Source: CAZWCX01 sp964632945
Lineage (GTDB): Bacteria > Planctomycetota > MHYJ01 > WSZJ01 > CAZWCX01
NCBI GenBank assembly: GCA_964632945.1
Contig: CAZWCX010000098.1
Span: 1-28,252 of the forward strand
Direction: 5' to 3'
DNA length: 28,252 nucleotides
Positions 7,782 to 15,594 of the stretch are shown piece after piece. The notes under the pieces were generated by a model. The model was not told where the DNA came from, ran no database searches, and was given only the letters and a program-made list of their open reading frames with translations. Each line of letters starts with the position of its first letter. The stretch's first letter is position 1. A program made the position numbers and the translations under genes.

Positions 7782-8327
7782 TCACCCGCGCGCCAGGTTG
7801 GGCAGGATCTTCTCCTGGTACAGCCGGATCGCGTCGCGAATCACCTGCTGGGCCTCCGTTCGCCCGCGCAGCGGGCCGATGTGGACGTCCTTGTCCTCCA
7901 GGGCCTTGTAGTCCATGAGAAAGCGCTGCAATTCCCGCATCCGGTGGGGAGGGAATTGCGTCGTTTCGGTGTAGTGGCTCACTTCCGGGTCGTCGACCGC
8001 GATGGCGACGATCTTGTCGTCTCCGCCCTTGTCGTCCGACATCGTGATCACGCCGATCGGACGCGCGCGCACGATGCAGAGCGGTTCCACGAGTTCCTGC
8101 ATGTAGACCAGCACGTCCAGGGGATCGCCGTCGTCGCAATAGGTTCGCGGCAGGAATCCGTAGTTGGCCGGATAGTGGACCGCGCTGTAAAGCACGCGAT
8201 CCAGGCGCAGCAGGCCGGTCTGCTTGTCGAGCTCGTACTTGCACTTGCTGCCGACCGGGATCTCGATGACGCACTGGAACACCTCGACCGGGGATTCCCC
8301 CAGGGGGACGTCGTGCCACGGATTCAT
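7782..8327 (-). CDS. ppa: Inorganic pyrophosphatase, family I
   Basis: A 181-residue cytoplasmic enzyme that hydrolyses pyrophosphate to two phosphates and so pulls biosynthetic reactions forward. The family signature DGDPLDV is at 66-72, with metal-ligand Asp at D66, D68 and D71. Other conserved active-site residues are visible: E22, K30 and E32 in SKCKYELDK, R44, and Y56 in HYPANYGFLP. Length matches bacterial family I enzymes (about 175-180). ATG at 8327 is preceded by GGAGAGG at five bases. It has its own promoter (8391-8419) and faces the hisC-recD2 operon tail to tail. Confidence 0.95.
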   Translation of the reverse strand: MNPWHDVPLGESPVEVFQCVIEIPVGSKCKYELDKQTGLLRLDRVLYSAVHYPANYGFLPRTYCDDGDPLDVLVYMQELVEPLCIVRARPIGVITMSDDKGGDDKIVAIAVDDPEVSHYTETTQFPPHRMRELQRFLMDYKALEDKDVHIGPLRGRTEAQQVIRDAIRLYQEKILPNLARG

Positions 8328-8353
8328 GCGCGCCTCTCCGAAAACGGCACCGG

Positions 8354-8376
8354 CGTTTCCGGACGCACCGGAAACG
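8354..8376 (-). promoter_or_regulatory. Hairpin in the ppa leader
   Basis: A nine-pair perfect inverted repeat (CGTTTCCGG / CCGGAAACG, loop ACGCA) lies between the predicted ppa start of transcription and its ribosome site. It would fold in the 5' leader. It could stabilise the mRNA, or it could be a terminator for the upstream gene; no T-run follows directly. Confidence 0.4.
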
Positions 8377-8390
8377 GCGGGACGCGTGCC

Positions 8391-8419
8391 ACTCTACGCG
8401 CGCGGGCGGGGCCGGTCAA
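8391..8419 (-). promoter_or_regulatory. Candidate ppa promoter
   Basis: Read on the minus strand, TTGACC (8419-8414, five of six -35 matches), a 17-base spacer and TAGAGT (8396-8391, four of six -10 matches). Transcription would begin near 8384, giving a leader of about 57 bases for ppa. Confidence 0.5.
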
Positions 8420-8447
8420 GGAACCGCCCGGATCCCGCGGGTGATCC

Positions 8448-9569
8448 CTACTCCCGGGTCAGCTCGAAGACGACGTGCGGGTGCTTTCCGACGGGATTGC
8501 CGTCGGAATCCGTCCAGGACTCGCCGCCCATCCAGCGGAACGAATCGGAGGTGGCCTGGAGCTCGCCCGCCGGCGAGTTGTCGTCGTTCAGGTCTTCCCA
8601 CACGATCACGGTGTACCGGCGGTAGTGGTTCACGGAATCGTCGACCGGCTTCACCTGCACCGTGAACAGGTCGGAGTGGAACGCGTCCAGCATCGCCACG
8701 TCGTAGGGGTGGTTGCCGGGCCACTGGAAGTACTTGGCGTTGATCAGCATGTTGAACACACCGACCTTGAGCTTGCTCCGATCGACCATGCCGGTCAGGT
8801 CCAATTCGCCGACCGCCAGCAGCGCCTTCGGCGCCTTGAAGTCGGTCGCCGTGGCGATCCGGCCCTTCACGCCGTCGAAGTAGACGGACCCGGAGGTCTT
8901 CCAGGTCACGGCGAGGGCGTAGGGGAAGATCGGCGTGGCAAAGACCGGCATCTTCGAGTCCGGCGGGGGAGTCGTGGAGTGGGTCTTCACCTTGAGGGTG
9001 GCGCCGAGCTTCTCGACCTTCGTGATCGTGATCGAGTTGGCCGCCTGGTGCTTCGGGCCCATGTAGGCCGCCAGTACCTGGTACTTCTTGAAGTCGACGG
9101 ACGGAACCTTGTCGGCGGGGCGGTGGACGCGATGGAACAATTCCCAGGTGGCGGCGTCGCGAATGGCGAAGAAGCGGTCGGCCGTCTTCGTCGGGTGGTA
9201 CCCGCTCTTGTCGCCGGAACTGAACACGGCGAAGGCGGTCGGCTTCCACGGTTCCAGCACGGTGATGGTCCACACGTCCATGATGACGGCGTGGCCTTCC
9301 ACGGTGTGCTCGACCCATCCGCTGACCTTCACGCGCTTCCCTTCATAGAGGGAAAGGTCGTAGGCGTCGCTCCGCAAGCGCGTCCCGGCGTATCCCGGAT
9401 CCGCCTCCAGGACGTGGGAGCCCTGCATGAAGAAGGAAAACCCGGCCGGGCTCACCGTCCCGATCGTGAAGTAGTACCCCTCGGTGAATTCGTGCGCCTG
9501 CGCCGGGAGCGCCGCTCCCGCCAGCAGGATGGCCGCCAGGGCCAGGATCCGGATCGCGTTCGTCTGCAT
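8448..9569 (-). CDS. Secreted PrcB-like protein
   Basis: A 373-residue exported protein. The signal peptide is clear (MQTNAIRILALAAILLAGAA, cleavage after LPAQA, about residue 25). An N-terminal beta-rich segment (30-106, GYYFTIGTVSP, KRVKVSGWVE) resembles an OB-like fold. The middle (about 135-235) carries the PrcB C-terminal-domain pattern: VDFKKYQVLAAYMGPKH, SITITKVEKLGATLKVKTHS, TPPPDSKM..TPIFPYALAV. In spirochaetes PrcB is an accessory subunit of the dentilisin protease complex; the domain alone is widespread in exported proteins of unknown role. The C-terminal part is unassigned, with an acidic turn (WEDLNDDNSPAGE, 325-337) that might bind a metal. ATG 9569 follows GAGGAGG at five bases, which rules out the longer in-frame start at 9620. 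A strong promoter lies upstream; no protease gene is adjacent. Confidence 0.72.
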   Translation of the reverse strand: MQTNAIRILALAAILLAGAALPAQAHEFTEGYYFTIGTVSPAGFSFFMQGSHVLEADPGYAGTRLRSDAYDLSLYEGKRVKVSGWVEHTVEGHAVIMDVWTITVLEPWKPTAFAVFSSGDKSGYHPTKTADRFFAIRDAATWELFHRVHRPADKVPSVDFKKYQVLAAYMGPKHQAANSITITKVEKLGATLKVKTHSTTPPPDSKMPVFATPIFPYALAVTWKTSGSVYFDGVKGRIATATDFKAPKALLAVGELDLTGMVDRSKLKVGVFNMLINAKYFQWPGNHPYDVAMLDAFHSDLFTVQVKPVDDSVNHYRRYTVIVWEDLNDDNSPAGELQATSDSFRWMGGESWTDSDGNPVGKHPHVVFELTRE

Positions 9570-9645
9570 CGTTCCTCCTCGTCGCATCCCATTTCGTCCA
9601 ACCGTCCCGGTGAGGATCACGAATCATTCGTAACCGTGGCGTGCC

Positions 9646-9675
9646 TCTATACCGTCTTGTGACGCGGTGTGTCAA
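9646..9675 (-). promoter_or_regulatory. Promoter of the PrcB-like gene
   Basis: Minus-strand TTGACA (9675-9670) matches the -35 consensus at all six bases. An 18-base spacer is followed by TATAGA (9651-9646), four of six for the -10. The ATG lies about 70 bases downstream. Confidence 0.6.
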
Positions 9676-9850
9676 CCGGAATTCCATGCGATCGCCGCCG
9701 GGGTCTGCGCCGGCGCGCCGGGCCGGGGGGGATCCGCGGCGGAGACTCGCCCCGGTCGGGGCGAGGCCGGGGAACGATGGCGGTGCGCCTGCGCATCGAG
9801 TAGGATGATCGGACCCCCCGGGATCGGGCCCATGGGCGTCGGAGGGAGCG
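9676..9850. other. Divergent intergenic region with a short hairpin
   Basis: No gene seen. A perfect inverted repeat, CTCGCCCC-GGTC-GGGGCGAG, lies at 9746-9765 between the divergent PrcB-like and propeller genes. It could be an operator-like palindrome or a chance GC feature. No good plus-strand -35/-10 pair was found. Confidence 0.3.
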
Positions 9851-10906
9851 ATGGCCGGCGGCGAAGATCGGGTCGGGCGCCTGCGCGCCCAGGCGCGGCT
9901 CGAGGCCTTTTTCGGCGCGAACCGGTGCGCCCGCCCCGAAGGGGACCAGGTCTTCGTTCACGGCGGCTGCGACGCGGGGCCGGGGTACCACGACGACCTG
10001 ATCTGCCTGGGTCGCGAGAACGGCGAAACCCGCTGGTCGTTCGGCAGCCGCGACCATCCGTTCGACCTCCAGTCCCCGTTCGTCCTGGCGGGCGGACAGG
10101 TCCTGGTGGGACGGAACAACGGGCGGTTCTACGCCCTCGATGCCCGCGACGGATCCCCGCGCTGGACCTACCACCACGACACGGCGATGGCGATGGGCGC
10201 GCGGCTCGACGACGTCGTCCTGGTGGCGGATGCGGAGGGGTGGCTGCGGCGGCTCGATCCGGCCACGGGCCGGGCGTTGAGCGAGCGTCGCGGGGGACGC
10301 GGATTTGCGTTTCCGGATTCCACGCATGGATTGATTCTGTCGCACCTGGAAGGGGCGGTCACCCGGCTCGATCCCGCCTCCCTGGCCGAGGGCTGGCGTC
10401 GCACGTTCGACGCTCCGCTTTGCTTTCCGGTCCTCCCCTCGCCTCCCTGCCTGGCGGCCTGTTTCGTGGACGGGCGCCTGCTCGGACTCGATGCCGACAC
10501 GGGCGCGACGGTCTGGCAGGGCCGGATCCGAGACGGTTCATTTCTGCCGCCCGCGACGATGGAAGGAGATCTCTTCACTCTGACGTCGGGCGGTGGGTTG
10601 AGCGTGTTCGAGTGCGCCACGGGTCGGCTGCGGTACCATTTGCGGGTCCCGGGGGCGACGTCGCTCACGGTGGGGGACGGACTCGTGTTTGTGGATGGGA
10701 GGGCGGGCATTACCGTGATCGACGGCCACGGGGGGCATCCGGTGGGGGTCCTGCCCGTGGCCGGAAGTCCGCAGCCCCGCCTGGCGGCCGCGAGTCCGCG
10801 GTTGTTCGCCTTGCGCGTCCGGGACCATGCCCGTCTTCTCGTCTGTCTCGAGCGCTCCGGCGCGCCGGTGTGGACTGCGGAGATCGGGACCTGGGGGCTC
10901 ACGTAG
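9851..10906 (+). CDS. PQQ-like beta-propeller protein, cytoplasmic
   Basis: A 351-residue protein made of repeated outer-strand motifs of the PQQ/WD-like propeller: LICLGRENGETRWSFG, FYALDARDGSPRWTYHH, LRRLDPATGRAL, LLGLDADTGATVWQGRI, LSVFECATGRLRYHL, and LVCLERSGAPVWTAEIG near the end. Each has the L-D-x-x-T/D-G-x-x-x-W pattern that closes a blade, giving about six or seven blades. No signal peptide is present, which is unusual because most such propellers are exported (for example BamB). ATG 9851 follows GGAGGG. No catalytic domain accompanies the propeller, so a scaffold or ligand-binding role is more likely than a PQQ enzyme. Confidence 0.75.
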   Translation: MAGGEDRVGRLRAQARLEAFFGANRCARPEGDQVFVHGGCDAGPGYHDDLICLGRENGETRWSFGSRDHPFDLQSPFVLAGGQVLVGRNNGRFYALDARDGSPRWTYHHDTAMAMGARLDDVVLVADAEGWLRRLDPATGRALSERRGGRGFAFPDSTHGLILSHLEGAVTRLDPASLAEGWRRTFDAPLCFPVLPSPPCLAACFVDGRLLGLDADTGATVWQGRIRDGSFLPPATMEGDLFTLTSGGGLSVFECATGRLRYHLRVPGATSLTVGDGLVFVDGRAGITVIDGHGGHPVGVLPVAGSPQPRLAAASPRLFALRVRDHARLLVCLERSGAPVWTAEIGTWGLT

Positions 10907-11035
10907 GGGGCCGGTGCGGATCCGGCAAGGGGGTTCCGGTGGGAAATCCCGGGGCAGGGGCGCGCGCTTTTCGCTTTACATTCTCCCGCGGTCCGTGCTT
11001 CCTAGAGGCATCCCGTCCCATCGAGGAGAGTTGCG

Positions 11036-11218
11036 ATGGATGCCGTTCTCGTTCTTCTGGCGCAGGCCGACGCGGACAAGATCGCCAAGCAGGCCAAGTC
11101 CGGCTACACCCAACTGGTTGCGCTGATCGAGCGGTATTGGTACATCTCCATTCCCGCCGCGTTCGTGCTCTGCTTCGTCGTCATTCTCTATATTGCCAAG
11201 TGGAAAATGTCTCGCTAG
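11036..11218 (+). CDS. Small single-pass membrane protein, 60 residues
   Basis: ATG 11036 follows GAGGAGAG at five bases, a convincing ribosome site. Residues 1-33 are polar with a possible amphipathic stretch (DADKIAKQAKSGYTQLVALI). Residues 36-54 (YISIPAAFVLCFVVILYIA) form one membrane helix, followed by the positive tail KWKMSR, which predicts the C-terminus inside. No family is recognised. The next gene, a secreted protein, starts 31 bases after its stop on the same strand, so the two are probably co-transcribed. Confidence 0.65.
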   Translation: MDAVLVLLAQADADKIAKQAKSGYTQLVALIERYWYISIPAAFVLCFVVILYIAKWKMSR

Positions 11219-11249
11219 GAGCGCCCCGTGGGCGCGAGGTGACCCGCCG

Positions 11250-11963
11250 ATGACCACCGTTCGCATGGGGCTGCGCGCCGTCGCCGCCGTTCTCGTTCTC
11301 CTCCTCGCGTCGCTCCGCCCGGGCGCGGCCGATCCGGGCACGGATTCGCCGCCGAAGCGGTCCGCGTTGACCCTGCTCTATCAGGGAAAACTGCCGAGCA
11401 AGATCAACCCGGCGCGCATCGAGTCGCTGGTGGGAACGTTTCTGCGCGGCGACGCCGAGGAACAGGCGGTGGCCGGCGAAGAGCTCGTGAAGACCGGACC
11501 CCTGGTCGCCTACGTCGCCCGGGAGCGACTGGTCCGCGAGACGGATGCCGGGGTGCGTGCGCGACTGGAAGACCTGATGAAGAAGGTGACCGCCGACACC
11601 GCCGTCAATGCCCAGGTCCTGTTCCACTATGCGCAGGCGCTGGCGACGGTTTCCAAAGGGCATGGTCCGCTCGAGTGGGACGACCCCGGATTGCCCCGCT
11701 GGCGCGCGATGGCGAAGCTCTGTCACCTCCTGTTCGTGAACCCGGCCTTCTTCGGCGACATCATCGACGCGAAGCTGGGAGTGTTCGAGCCGTACCGGGA
11801 TCTGCCGGCTGCCGCGGACCTCTACCGGGAGGCGGGGGCGATGTGGGAGCGGTTGGCGGGCGCACACAAGGACCCCGCGGAAGCGGCCAAGGCCGAAGCG
11901 GAGTCCCAGCGGTGCAAGATACTCGCGGACCAGGCCCTCGAGGAAGCCGCCCAGGTGAAGTGA
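11250..11963 (+). CDS. Secreted alpha-helical protein of unknown function
   Basis: A 237-residue exported protein. The signal peptide MTTVRMGLRAVAAVLVLLLA ends at about SLRPGAA. ATG 11250 is preceded by a perfect GAGGTGA seven bases upstream, so the upstream GTG-type starts in the same frame (from 11193) are rejected. The mature part is helical and charged; a segment at about 54-105 (VGTFLRGDAEEQAVAGEELV and following) resembles one or two HEAT-like helices, and the C-terminal 50 residues are Ala/Glu/Lys-rich. No enzymatic motif or lipobox is seen. It sits between a one-helix membrane protein and a periplasmic cupin, all on the same strand with short gaps. Confidence 0.65.
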   Translation: MTTVRMGLRAVAAVLVLLLASLRPGAADPGTDSPPKRSALTLLYQGKLPSKINPARIESLVGTFLRGDAEEQAVAGEELVKTGPLVAYVARERLVRETDAGVRARLEDLMKKVTADTAVNAQVLFHYAQALATVSKGHGPLEWDDPGLPRWRAMAKLCHLLFVNPAFFGDIIDAKLGVFEPYRDLPAAADLYREAGAMWERLAGAHKDPAEAAKAEAESQRCKILADQALEEAAQVK

Positions 11964-11980
11964 ACCGGGAGGGGACGCGG

Positions 11981-12406
11981 ATGCGAAAGCACGGGGCGGT
12001 GGCGCTTCTTTCCCTGCTGCTCGGCGTCCTCCTCGGGGTCTTCGGCGTCCGTGGGCCGGGCGCGGAAGAGGCGCCGTTCACGCGCACGCTGCTGCTGGAA
12101 GCCGACCTCGAGGGCATCCCGGGCAAGCGGATCCTCTTGATGGATGTTCGACTGGCGGGGGGTGCGGCGACCGGAAAGCACACCCATCCGGGCCAGGAAT
12201 TCGCCTGCGTGATCGAGGGGGAGGGCGTCCTGACGGTGGAGGGGAAGGACCCGCAGCGCATGAGGGCGGGCGAGGCAAGCGCGGTTCCGTACCAAGCGGT
12301 CCATGAAGGGCGCAACGCGGACGCCTCCCGGCCGCTTCGGCTGATCGTGGCCCTGATCGTCGACCGGGATCGTCCTCCCGCGACTCCGGCGCCCGAGTCG
12401 CGGTGA
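11981..12406 (+). CDS. Exported cupin-domain protein
   Basis: A 141-residue single-domain cupin with an N-terminal hydrophobic segment (ALLSLLLGVLLGVFGV, 8-23) acting as signal peptide or anchor. The first cupin motif is visible as GKHTHPGQEF..VIEGEG (H67, H69, E73) and the second as PYQAVHEGRN (H108), giving a complete four-ligand metal site. Single-domain cupins of this type include metal-dependent dioxygenases and sensors, and the substrate cannot be told. ATG 11981 follows GGGAGGGG at six bases. The gene begins 17 bases after the secreted-protein stop and ends ten bases before a convergent gene. Confidence 0.8.
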   Translation: MRKHGAVALLSLLLGVLLGVFGVRGPGAEEAPFTRTLLLEADLEGIPGKRILLMDVRLAGGAATGKHTHPGQEFACVIEGEGVLTVEGKDPQRMRAGEASAVPYQAVHEGRNADASRPLRLIVALIVDRDRPPATPAPESR

Positions 12407-12416
12407 ACGCACCGGT

Positions 12417-13820
12417 TCACGCCTTCGCCGCGGGTGCGGCCGACGGGGACCAGCGACGGCACGATCCCCCTTCCGCAGACACCAGCAGCACGCCGTCGTG
12501 CCCGAACCCGCGCAGGTCCTCCGCGGGCCCCCCGCCCGGAGGCGGCTGGACGGGGAGTCGCGCGGCCGAGGCCCCGGTGAGGGGCGCCCGGGCGGTGATG
12601 GCGCCGTTCCCGTCGATCGCCAGCAGGGAATCGGGCTCCGGTCGGAGGCCGCCGCCGGGCGGGGGGCCGAAGACGAAGTGGTCGGCCGTGGCGCCCAGGA
12701 TTCTCCCGTCATAGGGGAGCTCGATGCGCCGGCGCAGCCCGCCGTCGGGCGAGAGGACCGCGCAGTCGCGGCCGGCCGACACGGCCGCGGAGCCGTCGCG
12801 CAATCGGGCAAACCCGGTTTCGCGCCGGGAGTCGCTCCGCGCCTGCAGTTCGCCCTTCTCGCCCAGGAGCGCGAACCAGCGGAAGCCGGCGACCACGAGC
12901 CCGCGGCCGACCCGGTGGAGTTCGTAGGGAACCTCGGGGACACGCGCGCGCCAACGTTCCTTGCCGGTGCTCCACTCGAGCTCCGCGACCTGGCAGACGT
13001 CGGGCGTCGGACGGGTGCCGATCCAGGCGAGCGGGCCTTCCGCCGACGCGGCCCAGCAGGCGCCGACCGCCAGTCGACGGAGGGGTTCGCCCGGGGCCAG
13101 GCGCCAGAGTCCCTGGGGACCGGACGCCCACAAGGCTCCCGCGGCGCCGGTCACCCGGATCGTCTGCTCCGGCCAGGCCGATTCCTCGTCGGGCCGGTCC
13201 CCGTCCAGGTCGACCCAGGTCATGCGCCCGGTGGTGACCCGCTCGGTCTTTCCCGCCCGCTGTCGCGGCACGATCACCGGCAGCGCGGCCAGTCGCCCGT
13301 CGAGGACATGCAGTCGGGTTTCCGGCGTGGTTCCCCGTGCGCGCGGGATGCGGCGCAGGATTCCCAGCGGCGCGGCGGTACTCGGTTCCGCGATCTGGAG
13401 GTGTTCGGACTCGGTGTGGATCCAAACGCAGCGCGGGCCTTCCGAGTAGGCCAGGACGTCCGCGGCGCCGGCGATCGTGCCGGAGCGGATGCGCTGGCCG
13501 TCGAATCCGTACAGCCAATACGCGAGCGTGCCGCGCTGCGGGTGAAAGGCGGAGATCAACACGTGGTCGTGGCGGGCGTGGAGCGGCGGCGGCAGGTCGT
13601 ACCGTGCCTGCGGGGTGCCCAGGAGGTCGACGATCGCCCGCGTGTGCGCGCCGGGAATCAGGTGAACCCGAGCGCGGCCCCGCCCCCGGACATCCCCGTG
13701 CCGCGTGGCCTCGAGCGCCGCCGCCCCGCCGTCCGGGAAGGCGCGCACGGCCGCGATCTCGAACTCTTCGGCGCGGACGGTCGCCAGGGTCGGACCCGAG
13801 GGTGGAGGATGCGGTTCCAT
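12417..13820 (-). CDS. Second beta-propeller-like protein
   Basis: A 467-residue cytoplasmic protein without signal peptide. Repeated short strands with aromatic and Asp/Gly turns suggest a propeller: GTLAYWLYGFDGQRI, GALWASGPQGLWRLAPGEPL, CQVAELEWSTGKERWRARV, RWFALLGEKGELQ, CAVLSPDGGLRRRIELPYD, SLLAIDGNGAITAR. The blades are less regular than in the protein at 9851. Two PPPGGG tracts (FGPPPGGGL, QPPPGGGP) occur near the C-terminus. ATG 13820 has only a weak ribosome site, and the frame is open upstream, so the start is less certain. It converges with the cupin gene, leaving ten bases between the stops. Confidence 0.6.
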   Translation of the reverse strand: MEPHPPPSGPTLATVRAEEFEIAAVRAFPDGGAAALEATRHGDVRGRGRARVHLIPGAHTRAIVDLLGTPQARYDLPPPLHARHDHVLISAFHPQRGTLAYWLYGFDGQRIRSGTIAGAADVLAYSEGPRCVWIHTESEHLQIAEPSTAAPLGILRRIPRARGTTPETRLHVLDGRLAALPVIVPRQRAGKTERVTTGRMTWVDLDGDRPDEESAWPEQTIRVTGAAGALWASGPQGLWRLAPGEPLRRLAVGACWAASAEGPLAWIGTRPTPDVCQVAELEWSTGKERWRARVPEVPYELHRVGRGLVVAGFRWFALLGEKGELQARSDSRRETGFARLRDGSAAVSAGRDCAVLSPDGGLRRRIELPYDGRILGATADHFVFGPPPGGGLRPEPDSLLAIDGNGAITARAPLTGASAARLPVQPPPGGGPAEDLRGFGHDGVLLVSAEGGSCRRWSPSAAPAAKA

Positions 13821-13962
13821 GGGCGGGATTCTACCCGACTCCGCCGCGCTCGGGGAAGTTCCCGCAGCATCGCGCGAACGGGTCCCCGGCCCGCGATCCG
13901 GATTGCGCCGGGCCGGAAGAGAGGGTAAGTTGTGGACCCTCGGACCTTCGGGAGTCGCGCAC

Positions 13963-14760
13963 ATGGGGATCGCTGCCGCCCTCGGCCTCCTCGCCGGCAT
14001 CCTCGGCCTGGCGTTCTGGTTGAGCACGAGCGAGACCCGTCGCCGGAACGAAACGCTTCGGCTGCTCGGGGAGCGCGTCGGCGGACGACTGATCCGAATG
14101 GGACCGCGCGCGCGCGCGCACCTGGAACTGGAAGTCGACCGTTTTCACGGCGTACTGATCGCGGACCCCGGAGACGGCGACGGCCCCGGCCACACGCGCT
14201 TCCGGTTCTCCTGGATTCCCCCGGGGGGGCTGCGTCTGACTCCGGAGAGTCTGCTCGACCGAGTGGGAGCCTGGTTCGGTCGCGCCGACTGGCAGGTCGG
14301 GGACCGCGACTTCGATCGGCGTTTTCGGATCGTCGGCCATCCCGAGGACTGGCTGCGCGACGCGCTCGATCCACGGGCGCGCAAGTTGATCGTCTTGCTC
14401 GCGGAATTGGGGGACGGCCTCCAGATCGACCTGGGGCCGTCCGGCGTCATGGTGGAAGTGGCGCGGGACCTGGTCCCGACTCCCGGCACGCTGGAGCTGG
14501 CCCTGGAACACGTGATCGAGCTGATTCGGCGCTGGCGCACGGCGGCCGAAGGGCGGGGCGCGCTCCTTTCGGCCGCGCAGATGGTCGCCGACGGGCGCTG
14601 CCCGGTCTGTGCGGAATCGGTGGGGGGCAATCCGCGCGATTGCCCCCGTTGCGGCGCCCGGCATCACGCCGAATGCTGGAACTACTTCGGCGGCTGCGCC
14701 ATTTTCGGCTGCGATTGGCGTCAGGCGGCGGCGCTCCCCGGCGGCAAGTCGGGGAAGTGA
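13963..14760 (+). CDS. Membrane-anchored prokaryotic RING-finger protein
   Basis: A 265-residue protein. Residues 1-20 (MGIAAALGLLAGILGLAFWL) are a membrane anchor followed by the positively charged ETRRRNE. The middle is an unassigned alpha/beta domain. The C-terminus holds a cross-brace-type zinc motif: CPVC (213, 216), CPRC (227, 230), HHAEC (H234, H235, C238), then GGCAIFGC (C245, C250). This spacing fits the Prok-RING families, in which the sequence HxxCWxYxGGC is typical. Eukaryotic RING domains are mostly ubiquitin ligases; for the bacterial ones no such activity is established. ATG 13963 has GGGAG upstream; a TTG at 13930 is an alternative. A promoter for the next operon follows about 55 bases after the stop. 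Confidence 0.72.
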   Translation: MGIAAALGLLAGILGLAFWLSTSETRRRNETLRLLGERVGGRLIRMGPRARAHLELEVDRFHGVLIADPGDGDGPGHTRFRFSWIPPGGLRLTPESLLDRVGAWFGRADWQVGDRDFDRRFRIVGHPEDWLRDALDPRARKLIVLLAELGDGLQIDLGPSGVMVEVARDLVPTPGTLELALEHVIELIRRWRTAAEGRGALLSAAQMVADGRCPVCAESVGGNPRDCPRCGARHHAECWNYFGGCAIFGCDWRQAAALPGGKSGK

Positions 14761-14814
14761 CCCGCGGGGCGGCGGCTTCGGCCGGGCCGGGAATCGCCTT
14801 GCGGGGATCGGGCC

Positions 14815-14844
14815 TTGAGCCGCCTCACGGTCGGTTCGTATACT
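14815..14844 (+). promoter_or_regulatory. Promoter of the five-gene signalling operon
   Basis: TTGAGC at 14815-14820 (four of six -35 matches), an 18-base spacer, then TATACT at 14839-14844 (five of six -10 matches). Transcription would start near 14851, about 100 bases before ATG 14953. This supports that ATG over the longer in-frame TTG start at 14815, which would lie inside the -35 element. Confidence 0.5.
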
Positions 14845-14952
14845 GGAACCTGGAGCGCGCTCTCCGGGTTGCGTGCCTCTCCCTCGGTGGCGGCGACCCG
14901 GGCGGCGGACCCCCGGATCGAGAGTCCGGGTCGGACCGGAAAGAGGCCGCGG

Positions 14953-15594
14953 ATGGGCGCAGGACCGATCGATCCCCCGTCGGACGCACGGCTCCGTGCC
15001 GGCCTCGGGGTCCTTTCGGTGCTGTTCTACGTCACGCACGGAGGGTATTGGGTCCTCTGGCGCGGCGAACCCGAGAATCTGCTGTGGTCGTGTCATCTTG
15101 CCTCCAGCCTGATCGGGTTCGGCTTGCTCACGCGAGCGGCCTGGCTGAATGCCGTGGGCGTGACCTGGCTTTCGCTGGGCACGCCGCTCTGGCTGGTCGA
15201 CGTGTTCACGGGGGGCGAGTTTCTGCCGACCTCGATGGGGACGCACCTCGGGGGGCTGGCGGTGGGGCTGTGGGGCGCGCGCCGGCTCGGGTTCCCCGCC
15301 GGAACCTGGTGGCGGTCGGCGATCGGCGTAGCGATTCTTCAGCAGATCTGTCGAGCGTTCACGTCGGCGCGGACCAATGTGAACCTGTCGCACCGGGTCT
15401 GGGACGGGTGGGAATCCACCTTTCCGACCTATGGGGAATTCTGGCTCTGCCTGTTCGTCGCCTGCGGGGTGGTGTATTGGGGAGCCGAGGCGGGGCTGCG
15501 CCGGTGGACCGGCGGCCGGGACCGGAGCGCCGATTCCGGCGCCCTCGACGCGAGAGGTGTTCATGAATCCGAACCCGGGGCTGCTGGAGGGTAG
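14953..15594 (+). CDS. Multi-pass membrane protein of unknown family
   Basis: A 213-residue protein with about six hydrophobic segments: GLGVLSVLFYVTHGGYWVLW, the region around SCHLASSLIGFGLL, AVGVTWLSLGTPLWLVDVF, GTHLGGLAVGLWGA, SAIGVAILQQICRAF and FWLCLFVACGVVYWGAEAGL. Polar positions inside or next to helices (H in WSCHLA, H in GTHLGG, NVNLSHRVWDGW) could form an active or binding site. It has some flavour of small integral-membrane families such as YwaF/TMEM164, but I cannot confirm this. ATG 14953 lies downstream of a good promoter. The 3' end overlaps the next gene by 32 bases. Confidence 0.6.
   Translation: MGAGPIDPPSDARLRAGLGVLSVLFYVTHGGYWVLWRGEPENLLWSCHLASSLIGFGLLTRAAWLNAVGVTWLSLGTPLWLVDVFTGGEFLPTSMGTHLGGLAVGLWGARRLGFPAGTWWRSAIGVAILQQICRAFTSARTNVNLSHRVWDGWESTFPTYGEFWLCLFVACGVVYWGAEAGLRRWTGGRDRSADSGALDARGVHESEPGAAGG

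Noticed and set aside
9746..9765. Intrinsic terminator
   Set aside because: The hairpin has no T-run and lies between divergent genes, where no transcript is expected to end.
9851..10906. PQQ-dependent dehydrogenase
   Set aside because: Only propeller blades are seen; no signal peptide, no heme or PQQ-binding residues, and too short for the enzyme.
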